64,000 bases of DNA from Ceratobasidium sp. AG-K (GCA_037039685.1 JAWNGF010000012.1:1364001-1428000), one strand, 5' to 3'. Positions 1 to 9,700 are shown, counted from the stretch's first letter. The notes: generated by a model from the letters alone, not told the origin. Made by a program: numbers and translations.

Positions 1-1
1 A

Positions 2-3000
2 GGAGTTGCAATGGGGGCTATTCTTAGCCAACAGCAAAAAGACGGATACGTACACCCAGTAGGGTTTCTCTCAAAAAGCTTCAAGGAAGCAGAGCTGAAC
101 TACAACACACATGACAAGGAGCTGCTTGCTATCATAGAAGCGTTGAGACACTGGCGCATCCACCTGGAAGGAACAAAGGAACCAATAGTGATCTACACAG
201 ATCACAAAAACCTTACTTACTGGCAGAAGGCCAGCACCTTCAACCGACGACACAACAGATGGCTCCTCATGCTGGCAAGCTACAATTTTGAGATCCACTA
301 CAGACCTGGCAAAATGTCGGAAAAACCGGACATCCTCTCAAGAAGAAGTGATCACAACAATATTGCTTCTGTGGAACAAGTGATGATCTCCGCCGAAAAC
401 TTCAAAGGATTCTCAGTCCTGATGAGCAACAACATTATTGCAGAAATCAAAGAAGCTCTGGAGGAGGATGAAAGCCTTGAGACTCTGATCAAAAGCACCA
501 GAGGGAAGGAAGACCTACCTCCCTCTGTGAAAAAACAGTTCAAAGACTACAAAATGAGTGAAGATCTCCTATGGTATCAAGGAAGAATTGTTGTTCCTGA
601 CAAAAAGGACATCAAACTGAAGCTTCTCAAACTCTACCACGACTCGCCCATTGCAGGCCATCAAGGACAAGCCAGAACTCTAGAACTCATTTCTAGAAAC
701 TACTACTGGCCAGGCATGAAGGCTCAGATCAACAGGTATGTTGACAGTTGCAAAGCGTGCCAAAGGGGGAAGGGAAGCAAAGGACACCTACCACTCAAAC
801 CCTTGCCCATTCCAGGGAAACCTTGGGAAAATATCGCATATGATTTCATAGTGAAATTACCAAAATCACAAGGGTTTGACAGTGTCCTTGTCGTGATGGA
901 CTGCTTTTCCAGAATGGCACACTTCATCCCCTGCAAAGAATCCACAAACTCAGAAGAGCTAGCCGATATTTTTGTGAAAGAAGTATGGCATCTTCATGGG
1001 TTCCCCAAAACCACTGTTTCGGATAGAGGGACCACCTTCAAATCACACTTCTTAGAAGCTGTCTACAAGCGGCTAGGAATCCAAGGGACATTCTCTACCA
1101 CCTTCCACCCTGAAACTGATGGTCTGGTGGAAAGAACGAACCAATGGCTTGAAGGATGGATACGCATTTTTGGAAATCACAAGCAGGACAATTGGGCAAA
1201 ATGGTTACCCATTGCGGAATTTTGCCACAACAACCACAAAAACCGAGTTACAAACAAATCCCCCTTTGAAGTCATCTATGGGATGACTCCCAAATGGTCT
1301 ATTGAGGACTATGTGACTCGATCCCCAGAAGGAGACAAGTGGACAAAGGATATGGAGGCTGTTTGGGAAGAAACAAAGGCTCTGATGGAATATCATCAAT
1401 CAAGGGAAGAGACCCCAAAAATACAGTACAAGGAAGGAGACAACGTCTGGCTCCTGACTACCAACATTACCACAAGACGCCCAAGCACGAAGCTTGATGA
1501 CAAGAAAACAGGCCCCTTTGTTGTGAAAGAACAAATCTCTTCACACACCTACCAACTTGATCTTCCAAAATCCATGCACATCCACAATGTCTTCCATGGA
1601 AACATGTTGACCCCCTATACTGAAGACCTAGACTTCAAACAAAATCAACCCCAACCTCTGTCAATCATGACTGAGGAAGGCAAGGAGGAATATGAAGTCG
1701 AGAGGATTGTGGATTGGTGTCAAGACCCTGATGGGCTGAAATACCGCATCAGATGGAAAGGCTATAGCCCTCTGGAAGACACAGAAGAACCGGCAGAGAA
1801 CTTTGCCAAACTGACTCATGTCATGAGAAGGTTCCAGAAGGACTTTCCCACCGGCCCACTCCCTCTGAATTTTACTCCCACAGAGTACAAAAAGGCAAGA
1901 GGGAAAGCAGCAGAAATTATCACTCCAGCTCTTCAGCCAACTTCTACCAGTTCACTGCAAAACACTTTTTCACTCAACCAACAATGCCTGCCACTCGCAC
2001 CGCCGCCGCTGTCGCCTTCTCCTGGGTCCCCGACTACAAGAAGTCTAGGGCCTACGGAAAGGCCCTCAAGCTTGCTGGGCCAGGCGAATTCGCCGTCAAC
2101 AACTGGGACACTGCTCCCTGGTCACTCAACGAGGCCAAGGCTCTCACTGAGACACTTGAGCCCAGTGTCCAGTTGGGGTACATTCCCCTACGGGAGCGGG
2201 CAACCATCAAATGGGACCAACAGTGCAGGTCCCTTGTCACACCTCGCCTTGGCTCCCTCCTCTGGGTCAGCCACCCAGAATCTCAGCCTTCCAATCCCAC
2301 CGACATTGGTTGCAACAAATACTACCACTGCCGTGGTTGTATTGGACTCACTGTCCATGACGTCGTCCTCAAGAGCACGGACGCCTGGAACCGCGACACC
2401 GGTTTCAAATGGGAAGGAGACAAGTGGTTCAAGCAAGAGAGCAACCCTTGCCTTGCACTCGACAACAACGGACACCGCAACGAGGAGGGAATCTGGTGGC
2501 AGCCCTGCGCCACTGACTTTGAGTCAGGATGGCCCATGGACTGTGAGTTTGAATACCTACCAGTCCCCACAAGCACTTACCCAAGAGACAATCCCCCCTT
2601 CAATGCCATCGATTGGTCAAAAGGTGGTGACGGAAGTGGCCATGTCAACTTGGCAGGACAGCCAATGGAGGACGTCAAGGAGGAAGTTGTCAAAGGACCC
2701 CCTGCACCACCAAGTTTGGAGAACGGGAACAACATTGCCGCCCCTCCCCATATCACCAATGAGGAGGCCAAACAAATGGAATGAGAATGGGAGGCCACAT
2801 GGGACAAGGCCCAAGCAAACATTGAGGCCCTCATTGCCGACGTCTGCAATGCCATTGCCAACATGGCACCGCACCCCGCAGCAGATCGAATGCCTTGCAA
2901 TGCCAACGTCCTCGAGGCCTACCAACTTGTACAATGTGGGTCGTGGAGCGTCGAGCAGCTCAACAAATGGCTTGACCACAGGCAGGAACAGTGGTCCAAA

Positions 3001-3085
3001 TGGGAGGCAGCAGAACTCAAGCGCCTCAAAGAACAACACCAAGAGGAGCTTGACCGCCTCTACCAGGAAAAGTGGGACCAAATGA
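2..3085 (+). CDS. Pol polyprotein C-terminal part: RNase H, integrase, chromodomain (element 1)
   Basis: The reading frame is open from base 2, and the alignable protein starts before the first Met at 11. Domains in order: RNase H with the THDKELLAI and IYTDHKNL motifs; an HHCC integrase zinc-binding domain (GHQGQARTLELI, then CKAC); an integrase core with the D-D-E triad in AYDF, SDRG and LVERTN; and a chromodomain at about 1690-1840 with the WKGY motif. Past about 1950 the frame has no recognisable domain, is rich in Ser, Thr and Pro, and overlaps ORF3 in another frame. The functional pol probably ends near there although no stop appears until 3085. Integration with chromatin targeting by the chromodomain is the known family role. 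Confidence 0.9.
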   Translation, partial: GVAMGAILSQQQKDGYVHPVGFLSKSFKEAELNYNTHDKELLAIIEALRHWRIHLEGTKEPIVIYTDHKNLTYWQKASTFNRRHNRWLLMLASYNFEIHYRPGKMSEKPDILSRRSDHNNIASVEQVMISAENFKGFSVLMSNNIIAEIKEALEEDESLETLIKSTRGKEDLPPSVKKQFKDYKMSEDLLWYQGRIVVPDKKDIKLKLLKLYHDSPIAGHQGQARTLELISRNYYWPGMKAQINRYVDSCKACQRGKGSKGHLPLKPLPIPGKPWENIAYDFIVKLPKSQGFDSVLVVMDCFSRMAHFIPCKESTNSEELADIFVKEVWHLHGFPKTTVSDRGTTFKSHFLEAVYKRLGIQGTFSTTFHPETDGLVERTNQWLEGWIRIFGNHKQDNWAKWLPIAEFCHNNHKNRVTNKSPFEVIYGMTPKWSIEDYVTRSPEGDKWTKDMEAVWEETKALMEYHQSREETPKIQYKEGDNVWLLTTNITTRRPSTKLDDKKTGPFVVKEQISSHTYQLDLPKSMHIHNVFHGNMLTPYTEDLDFKQNQPQPLSIMTEEGKEEYEVERIVDWCQDPDGLKYRIRWKGYSPLEDTEEPAENFAKLTHVMRRFQKDFPTGPLPLNFTPTEYKKARGKAAEIITPALQPTSTSSLQNTFSLNQQCLPLAPPPLSPSPGSPTTRSLGPTERPSSLLGQANSPSTTGTLLPGHSTRPRLSLRHLSPVSSWGTFPYGSGQPSNGTNSAGPLSHLALAPSSGSATQNLSLPIPPTLVATNTTTAVVVLDSLSMTSSSRARTPGTATPVSNGKETSGSSKRATLALHSTTTDTATRRESGGSPAPLTLSQDGPWTVSLNTYQSPQALTQETIPPSMPSIGQKVVTEVAMSTWQDSQWRTSRRKLSKDPLHHQVWRTGTTLPPLPISPMRRPNKWNENGRPHGTRPKQTLRPSLPTSAMPLPTWHRTPQQIECLAMPTSSRPTNLYNVGRGASSSSTNGLTTGRNSGPNGRQQNSSASKNNTKRSLTASTRKSGTK

Positions 3086-3168
3086 ACAAGGTCCTCAAAG
3101 CGGACATGTGCGCCCTGGCAGAAAAAGTTGGATGGCTAGAACTGAAGGAATGGGTCGCCCACAAATAG
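1984..3168 (+). pseudogene. Third ORF of element 1, interrupted by one in-frame TGA
   Basis: A frame different from pol opens at an ATG (MPATRT...) and runs to a TGA at 2782-2784. It continues in the same frame to a TAG ending at 3168, giving about 394 codons with one internal stop. The second half is rich in Trp, Glu, Gln and Lys and looks helical or coiled-coil. The ORF sits between chromodomain and LTR. Element 2 has an ORF at the same place (10271-11035) with a similar start (MPAVTR) and a shared CRGC motif followed by a similar hydrophobic stretch. The function is unknown and I recognise no domain. The TGA follows GAA and could come from CGA by C-to-T change at a CpG; that is inference. 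Confidence 0.6.
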
Positions 3169-3198
3169 GCGAGTGCGCTCCACTACACTTGCCTTTGT

Positions 3199-3208
3199 GA
3201 GGGGGCAA
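3199..3208 (+). other. Polypurine tract of element 1
   Basis: A purine run, GAGGGGGCAA, lies directly before the TG that starts the 3' LTR. This is the normal place of the plus-strand primer in LTR retrotransposons. Element 2 has the equivalent AGGGGAGAGCAA before its own 3' LTR. Confidence 0.7.
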
Positions 3209-3642
3209 TGTTGTGACCTGTCCCTCCCTCTGTCTCTTTTTGCGGTCTCGTGGCTTGTACTGGCGCCTTAAGCGCCCTTCCTCTCCTCTGCACCCTCTCC
3301 CTTGTTTAGTAAGGTGTATGGATGATGTGTCACCATGAGTCATATGACTCATGCTGTTTTCTATTGGCTGGCCTACGCAGCCCCCTTTATGACTTGGACT
3401 TTGACTCAGACCTGTGACTCATGTATATACTATGACTCACTTGTTTTCTGAGTATATATACTGGCTTGCAAGCATGGTCGTCCCCGGCTTGCTTTGCCTC
3501 GTCAACTCTCCCTGCAGTGTGATCAGAGGCACTTGGCTACTTAGCCTTTAGTGCAGCCACTTGGACTTAGGAGCTGGTGACTTGTACTGACAAGACTAGC
3601 GTTCGTCCACCTTAGTGATAGAGTCTTAGAGGACTTATCACA
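3209..3642 (+). repeat. 3' LTR of element 1
   Basis: The LTR begins TGTTGTGACC immediately after the polypurine tract, matching the TGTCGTGAGCC start of element 2. It contains a TATA box (3453-3460), followed about 40 bp later by GGCTTGCTTTGCCTCGTC. That is the counterpart of the segment that in element 2 is predicted to be the RNA 5' end. The 3' end is placed at a CA dinucleotide (CTTATCACA) by analogy with CTTACGACA in element 2. Without the partner LTR this end is uncertain by tens of bases. Confidence 0.65.
3336..3460 (+). promoter_or_regulatory. U3 promoter of element 1: five TGASTCA sites upstream of a TATA box
   Basis: One TGAGTCA (3336-3342) and four TGACTCA sites (3345-3351, 3402-3408, 3415-3421, 3433-3439) lie within 104 bp. 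A TATATATA box follows at 3453-3460. TGASTCA is the consensus of bZIP factors of the Gcn4/AP-1 type. The cluster suggests a promoter driven by a Gcn4/Cpc1-like factor; binding itself is inference. Confidence 0.6.
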
Positions 3643-4074
3643 TATTGTTCCACATCTCAAAGGCCATTAGTGGTTGTCAACCATAGGCATTAGCAGGTTG
3701 CGACAGTGGGACTTGGAGTTTCAGGTCAGCTGAGTTCCTAAAGTGGATATATTACTCCCATATTTGGAATTTCAAATATTACCAAAAAAGGAAATTTTCA
3801 AATCGTCTTAGAATTGAAAATTACCATATATGGCAATTCATTTATCCAAATTTGGACTAATTACTTACCATATATAGTAAGTGCACAGCCACATGTCCCT
3901 ACTTTTTCTGTTCCAATCACCAAATTGAGCCTCAGCTACATAGAGCTATATAGCACTATATAGCACTATATAGCACTGGACACTGCTATATGCTGCTAGA
4001 TATAGGTGATGTGGTATATTTGCTAGGGTGCTACATAGCACTATATAGTGCTAGCTATCCCCAGACTGTTTTAC
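3643..4074. repeat. AT-rich spacer with short tandem repeat and palindrome; no gene
   Basis: There is no coding signal between the LTR of element 1 and the WD40 remnant. A 10-bp unit (CTATATAGCA) is repeated three times at 3946-3975. A perfect 18-bp palindrome, TAGCACTATATAGTGCTA, sits at 4036-4053 and shares the same TATATAG core. The 3750-3890 part is strongly AT-rich. Confidence 0.7.
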
Positions 4075-4298
4075 AGATGTGCATGTGGGATGCAATGACT
4101 GGTAAGCCAATAGGAGAGCCACTTGAGGGCCACATGGGCCTGGTTTCCTTGGCTGCATACTTGCCAGATGGAATGTGGATAATTTCTGGTTCTGTGGATG
4201 GTACAATTTGTGTATGGGATGCAGTGAATGATCAGGCAGTGGCAACTTGGACCCAGCTCAAGGAGCACACCTGACTGGTTAACTGGGTGGCATTCTCA

Positions 4299-4303
4299 CC
4301 TGA
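4299..4303. repeat. Target-site duplication CCTGA (left)
   Basis: CCTGA directly precedes the 5' LTR and is repeated directly after the 3' LTR at 11532-11536. A 5-bp duplication is standard for Ty3/gypsy integrases and fixes both element ends. Confidence 0.95.
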
Positions 4304-4472
4304 TGTCATGAGCCAGCTCACTCCATCGGACTCGCCTGTTGTCTCGCCCGCCTGTCCTCTTCTTTGTGTTGTGTTTCTGTCTCTGTTTGCCGCGTTGCCA
4401 CCTTCTTGTGGTTATGTGTTACATTGTGTAACGCGGCTGTGCCTTGCACGAGTCATGTCTGTTCATACAGCA

Positions 4473-4560
4473 TGACTCACTTGGACACTCCTGACTGGCT
4501 GTTTGGTGTGACTCATGTGGCTGCGTCTTGTATGACTCGGCCACTTCTTGAATATATATA
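4473..4560 (+). promoter_or_regulatory. U3 promoter of element 2: TGACTCA sites and TATA box
   Basis: Two perfect bZIP/Gcn4-type TGACTCA sites (4473-4479 and 4509-4515) and a one-mismatch TGACTCG (4533-4539) precede the AATATATATA box at 4551-4560. Element 1 has the same arrangement with five sites. The placement supports a shared promoter architecture. Factor identity is inferred from the motif only. Confidence 0.6.
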
Positions 4561-4585
4561 GAGGACCTACAAGCCTGGTAACCCC

Positions 4586-4597
4586 AGCTTGTTTTGT
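4586..4597 (+). other. Predicted 5' end of element 2 RNA, self-primer segment
   Basis: AGCTTGTTTTGT lies 26 bp after the TATA box and is the exact reverse complement of 4761-4772, just behind the LTR. In Tf1 of fission yeast the first bases of the RNA fold onto the PBS, are cleaved, and prime reverse transcription. The position and the 12-nt perfect match support the same mechanism here. Confidence 0.7.
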
Positions 4598-4760
4598 CTC
4601 GTCAAAACATCCCCTCTGAGTGACACTTAGAACCACCCCTACCCTCAAGAGCCTACAGACGCTTAAGTGTGTTGTGGTTCAAGAGGTCACTTAGGTCTTA
4701 GTGCCGTCCACTCTCCATCGTGGCTTGTCTCATAGCCAGCAAGAAGAAGCTTACGACACT

Positions 4761-4772
4761 ACAAAACAAGCT
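4761..4772 (+). other. Primer-binding site, self-priming type
   Basis: ACAAAACAAGCT begins two bases after the LTR. It has no initiator-Met tRNA-like TGG start, but it is perfectly complementary over 12 nt to the predicted RNA 5' end at 4586-4597. The gag start codon follows only 16 nt later. Confidence 0.75.
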
Positions 4773-4788
4773 TAAATAACACACAAAC

Positions 4789-6789
4789 ATGTCTATTCAA
4801 GAAGATGGAGGGTCACGTCCCTCATCTGTTATATCAACAAGAAGAGGACCCAGTCGGGCAGCAAGGCCCACAGGATCACTAAACGAACAAGATATTGCAC
4901 AAACTCAAGCGGGAGGACCCGCCCGATCACGCCCCCAAAGTCAAACATCAATACCAGGAGCTTTCGGCAGTCCGGACATGACAACGGTACAAGAGGAAGA
5001 ACCCACTATCACAAACAGAGAACCAGGAGATCTCACGAATGACCCCACTCCAGCTGTAATTCGTATTCCAACTGCAACTCCAGGACCATCACGTCCCTTG
5101 TGGCCGCTAGGAACTAGAAGCCAGTACTTCTCCCCCCAACCCGAAGCTCATGGGGGTGTATTGCTTGTCCCCATTAGACCTCCTCCTACACCACACATTT
5201 CCAATGTCCCTACAGTTCCTCAAATTGGAGGAACCATCACCAACGCAGGACCAATTCCAGTGGCTTCCCAGCCAGTCACACCGGCTATTCCAGCACCACC
5301 ATACATCCCACAGGGTTACTCCGAACAATCAGCCCCGGTACAGCAAAGCGCCGGTAACCCAGGAAGCTCAAGTTCTAGTTCCAGCTCCAGCGGAAGGACT
5401 GTAATTAGCAATTTAGATGACTTAGACGACCTTCTAGAAGGAAGACACAACGCTACCATTAGGATTATAGACGGAATGAGAGTCACTATAGATCGAAGGC
5501 TTAGTGGTCTAGAACAAGCCACACAAGTTCTAGCGAACAACCAACAAATCTTTAACGACTCCATCAACACCCTACAAGGAACCTTAACGGACATCCTGAA
5601 CTCGGCAAGAAATGGCGAACATAATTCCTTCCTAGTCGGACAAGATGTAACCCGCCTCCGAAACGAAGTTACCAACACCCAAGGACTAGTGAATAACGTA
5701 CGCGAGGAACTCAACACTACCAGACAAGGGCAACTCAAATGGAATGAGGCAGTAACACAAGGACTAGAAACCTTACGACAGGAGGGAGCCTCCTTCACGA
5801 CCAAAATCACGGAAGTTCAGGAAACCATCAACAACATGCGGGAAGAAATGGACGAAGCATCCCTGCACGGGATCCCCTCTAGGCAATCAAATTCTCCACC
5901 TCATCCAGATGCGGAATCTACCAGAATCGACGAATTAGAATTAAGAATCCAACGGCTGACTGAAAACCCAATCACCGGTAGCGGACCACGTCGTCCCAAA
6001 GTGACTCGTCCAGAAGCCTTCGACGGAAAGAAAGGGGAAGGTGCCGAAATGTTCATCACACAAATGGAAAGCTACTTTTTACGCCTAGGCGACCAATACA
6101 CTTCCAGCGAGGAAAGGATCCGCGAAGCCCTAGCAAACTTCAAATCTGAGAACAAAGCTGCTACTCACTGGGCACAAGTACTCTTGCAATCACTCAACCA
6201 AAGGGAAAATAACCAAAACCTTACCTCATGGGGAAGTTTCAAGGCTCACTTCATGGAACAATTCAGCGACCCCAACAAGAAAGCTAAAGCCGAATCGTAT
6301 ATCCGAAAATGCAAACAGAACAACTCTGTAGCAAACTATGCTTCGGAATTCCGATACCTTCTGGTAGACGTAAATTGGGGACAGGAAGCGCTGATCAACC
6401 AATTCAAGGAAGGGTTGAAGCCTGAAGTGAAAACCAAACTTGCTCGTTTCGAGCTAACCCTGATCAATGAAGATGGAACAGAACGAGAACTTTCCCTCGA
6501 CTGGTGGATCTCAATCGCAATCTCTATTGACCAGAAATTGCAACAAATCAAGACCTCGACAGGGAAGAAGGCAGCCCAGCCAACCACTAACGGACAATCC
6601 TCTACAAAGCGGCTGCCTGACGAAGTTTACAAAGCAAGGATAGCAACCAACCGCTGCCTGAAGTGCGGACAGGAAGGACACCGTTCATTCAAATGCCCGT
6701 CCAAGGAATGGATAACGACGGAACCTAGCGTCAAAGGAAGGGAGGCAACAATTGCGGAAGACTCGGGAAAAGAAGGGGTCTCCCTCTAA
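4789..6789 (+). CDS. Gag protein of element 2
   Basis: The 666-residue structural protein of the retrotransposon particle starts at the first ATG after the PBS. Residues 1-200 are Pro/Ser/Thr-rich with a serine run (SSSSSSSS), so probably disordered. Residues about 215-355 look like coiled coil (heptad-like LNTLQGTLTDILN and similar). About 395-545 is the retrotransposon Gag core with a WxxF-type segment (TSWGSFKAHFMEQF). A CCHC zinc knuckle, CLKCGQEGHRSFKC, fits C-x2-C-x4-H-x4-C at 623-636. The stop TAA is at 6787-6789. Pol follows in the -1 frame with no ATG, and a slippery heptamer lies 15 nt before the stop, so Gag-Pol is probably made by frameshifting. Confidence 0.93.
   Translation: MSIQEDGGSRPSSVISTRRGPSRAARPTGSLNEQDIAQTQAGGPARSRPQSQTSIPGAFGSPDMTTVQEEEPTITNREPGDLTNDPTPAVIRIPTATPGPSRPLWPLGTRSQYFSPQPEAHGGVLLVPIRPPPTPHISNVPTVPQIGGTITNAGPIPVASQPVTPAIPAPPYIPQGYSEQSAPVQQSAGNPGSSSSSSSSSGRTVISNLDDLDDLLEGRHNATIRIIDGMRVTIDRRLSGLEQATQVLANNQQIFNDSINTLQGTLTDILNSARNGEHNSFLVGQDVTRLRNEVTNTQGLVNNVREELNTTRQGQLKWNEAVTQGLETLRQEGASFTTKITEVQETINNMREEMDEASLHGIPSRQSNSPPHPDAESTRIDELELRIQRLTENPITGSGPRRPKVTRPEAFDGKKGEGAEMFITQMESYFLRLGDQYTSSEERIREALANFKSENKAATHWAQVLLQSLNQRENNQNLTSWGSFKAHFMEQFSDPNKKAKAESYIRKCKQNNSVANYASEFRYLLVDVNWGQEALINQFKEGLKPEVKTKLARFELTLINEDGTERELSLDWWISIAISIDQKLQQIKTSTGKKAAQPTTNGQSSTKRLPDEVYKARIATNRCLKCGQEGHRSFKCPSKEWITTEPSVKGREATIAEDSGKEGVSL
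6765..6771 (+). promoter_or_regulatory. Predicted -1 ribosomal frameshift site GGGAAAA
   Basis: In the gag frame this reads G-GGA-AAA, the canonical X-XXY-YYZ heptamer. It lies in the 63-nt overlap (6729-6789) where the gag frame and the -1 pol frame are both open. A slip here joins Gag to the pol frame, which has no ATG near its start. No downstream pseudoknot was checked. Confidence 0.6.
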
Positions 6790-6791
6790 CT

Positions 6792-9700
6792 GTGTGTGGA
6801 GAGACCAAGAAACCAGCAACGGAAGCAATGTACTTTAGAGCGACAAATGAATCTACCATTGTTTACGCAAACGTTGCCGGAATCACAGAACCTATACCAA
6901 CCCTCATCAATTCTGGAGCATCAAAGAACTTCCTGGACATTTCGTGGGCTCGATCCAACAACATTCCACTCATAGAACTCTCCACTCCTAGAAGAGTAAT
7001 TGGAATCCAAGGGAAAGAACTCTCTCACCAAATACGTTTCAAAGCAAAGCTGGAACTAGAAGTAGAGGGAAGAACTTTCAAACAAGTCTTCTTCGCGATG
7101 CCTACTGGAGAAACTAAACTTATCCTCGGACTGGAATGGTTAGAAGAATCAAACCCTGTCATCGATTGGAAAACAAAGCACATATCATGGCGAACAGAAG
7201 CCATTCAAGCAAGGACGGCCTCAATAGACGACCTGCCCGAAGAATTCAAGGAATTTGCCGACGTCTTCAGCGAAGAAAAATTCAAGAGAATCCCTGATCA
7301 TTGCCCATACGACTGCGCCATCGACTTCAAGGAAGGAGCTGAACTTCCGAAACCAGCCAGACCTATTCCACTCTCTCCGGCAGAGTCAATTGCTCTGAGA
7401 GAATACTTGGATGAAGAAATCGCAGCAGGGAAAATCCGTCCAAGCAAATCACCCATTGCATCACCTTGCTTCTTTGTCAAAAAACCGATCGACCCCAAAA
7501 ATCCAGGGGCGGTTTGCCAACTACGACTTGTTCAAGATCTCAGAGGAGTAAACGCCATTACGAAGGACGACAGATTCCCAATGCCCCTGATGGAAGACCT
7601 CTTGGATAAAATCAAGGACGCAAAAATTTTCTCCAAAATCGATTTACGCATGGGATTCAACAATATCAGAATCAGGGAAGGAGACGAATGGAAGACAGCT
7701 TTCAGAACAAAAGAAGGACTATTCGAATACGTCGTCATGCCGTTTGGACTAAAAAACGCGCCCGCCATATTCCAAAGATATATGAACCACATCTTCCATG
7801 ATCTTATCGACATATGTGTCATAGTATATATCGACGACATCCTAGTCTTCTCTAAGAACAGAAGTCAACATACTGTGGATGTCAGGAAGGTGCTAAAAAT
7901 CCTGCTGGAAAAAAATCTATTCGCAAAGCTTCCAAAATGCGAATTCTTTGTCACCAAATTGACATATACTGGACTTGGAATCAGCGATTCAGGCATCTCT
8001 ATGGAGGAAGAAAAAGTCAAGGCAATAAAGGAATGGAAGGAACCAAGAACGGTCAAACAAGTTCAGGCGTTCCTAGGATTCGCAAATTTCTACAGAAGAT
8101 TCGTTCCAAATTTCAGCCGTTTAGCAAAGCCCCTGACAACCTTAACAAGAAAGGAGAACAAATGGGAATGGGGAAACGATCAACAGGAAGCTTTTGAGGC
8201 TCTGAAAACAGAAATCAGCAAAGAGCCTACTCTACGCCATCCAAACCCTGACAAACCCTTTTTTTTGGAAACGGATGCAAGTGGAGTAGCAATGGGAGCA
8301 ATCTTGTCGCAAAGACAAGACGATGGCTACTTACACCCTATTGCTTTTCTTTCAAAGTCTTTCAACGAGGCTCAACTCAACTATGACGTCCACGATAAAG
8401 AGCTTATGGCTATCATAGAATCTTTAACACATTGGAGGCTATACCTTGAAGGAACAAGGGACCCTATCACTATCTACACCGATCATAGAAACCTACAATT
8501 CTGGAAGGAAGCAAGAACGTTCAACCGTCGACACGCAAGATGGCACCAATTGCTGGCTTCCTATAACTTTGACATCATTTATTGCCCTGGAATCCTGTCA
8601 TCTAAACCGGACCTGTTGTCAAGACGATCAGACCATGAAGACATCCCGACGCCTGAACAAGTTATGATATCTGTTGAAAGGTTCAAGGGATTTATGGGAC
8701 AGGTAGACACAGACATCATAGAAACTATCAAGGAAGTGCAAGAAACAGATGAAGGATTGGCACAAATCAAAGAAATCTGCACATCAAGGGAAACATTACC
8801 AAAAACCCTACAACACAGCGCAAAAGATTATGATTTCAAGGAGGGACTATTATGGTTCAAAGGAAGGATCTACGTACCAGAGGACAAGGAATCCAGACTG
8901 GCCATCATGCGAATGCATCACGACTCAAAAATCGCAGGACATCAAGGACAAGCTAGAACGCTGGAACTAATATCAAGAAGGTACTTCTGGCCAGGGATGA
9001 AGCAAAGCATAAACAGATACGTGGAGTCCTGCGAGACCTGCCAGCGGACAAAGGGATCGAAGTCAATAGTCCCGATCAAGCCTCTGGAGATTCCAAAAGG
9101 ACCGTGGGAAGACATAGCGTTCGACTTCGTGGTAAAGTTACCAAAATCCAGAGGATCAGATAGCATCTTAGTAGTGGTGGACCGATTCTCAAGAATGGCG
9201 CATTTCATACCCTGCAAAGAATCTCATATGGCAAGCGACCTTGCAAATCTTTTTATCACAAATGTTTGGAAACTGCACGGGTTTCCAAAGAGCACGATCT
9301 CAGACCGAGGGACTACTTTCAATTCCAAACTTATGAAGGCCATTTACGAGAAAATTGGAACTAGCCCAGGTTTCAGTACTGCCTACCACCCCCAAACAGA
9401 TGGAATAACGGAGAGAATCAATCAATGGATGGAAGGCTGGCTACGATCGTTTGTCAACTACCGGCAGGATGATTGGGCGGACTTGTTACCAATTGCGGAA
9501 TTTAGCTATAATCTACAGAAGCACCGCGTAACAGGTAGTTCCCCCTTCGAGATTGTCTATGGAAGGGAACCACTGTGGAACATCTCAACAGAAGAATCAG
9601 CGGTTCCAGAAGCAAACAACATCACGGGAAAATGGCGTAAAATCTGGGACAAAGCAATTGCATCAATGGAAACCCAAAGGCTCCCAAAAGAAGATCCGAA

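Larger units (their letters stand above)
1..3642 (+). mobile_element. Ty3/gypsy chromovirus, 5'-truncated by window edge (element 1)
   Basis: The window opens inside the RNase H domain of a pol gene and runs through integrase, chromodomain, a third ORF, a purine-rich tract and a 3' LTR. The order RNase H, integrase, chromodomain identifies a chromovirus of the Tf1/sushi type. Gag, protease, RT and the 5' LTR lie upstream of the window, so completeness cannot be judged. The protein is clearly related to element 2 at 4304-11531 but diverged, so this is a different family or subfamily. The 3' boundary at 3642 is inferred by comparison with the LTR end of element 2. Confidence 0.9.
4304..4758 (+). 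repeat. 5' LTR of element 2
   Basis: The 455-bp LTR starts TGTCATGAGCC and ends TTACGACA. It differs from the 3' LTR at 4308 (A for G), 4337, 4384, 4504, 4675 and 4721 (T for C). In each case the 3' LTR has CpG and the 5' LTR has TpG or CpA. U3 spans 4304 to about 4585. The predicted RNA start is near 4586, about 30 bp after the TATA box. Confidence 0.96.

Noticed and set aside
1950..3085. C-terminal 370 codons of the element 1 pol frame as functional domain
   Set aside because: The sequence is low-complexity and is the shadow of ORF3 in another frame, which has the better protein character.
4759..4788. tRNA-primed PBS
   Set aside because: No TGG-starting tRNA 3'-end complement follows the LTR; the 12-nt match to the LTR itself explains priming better.
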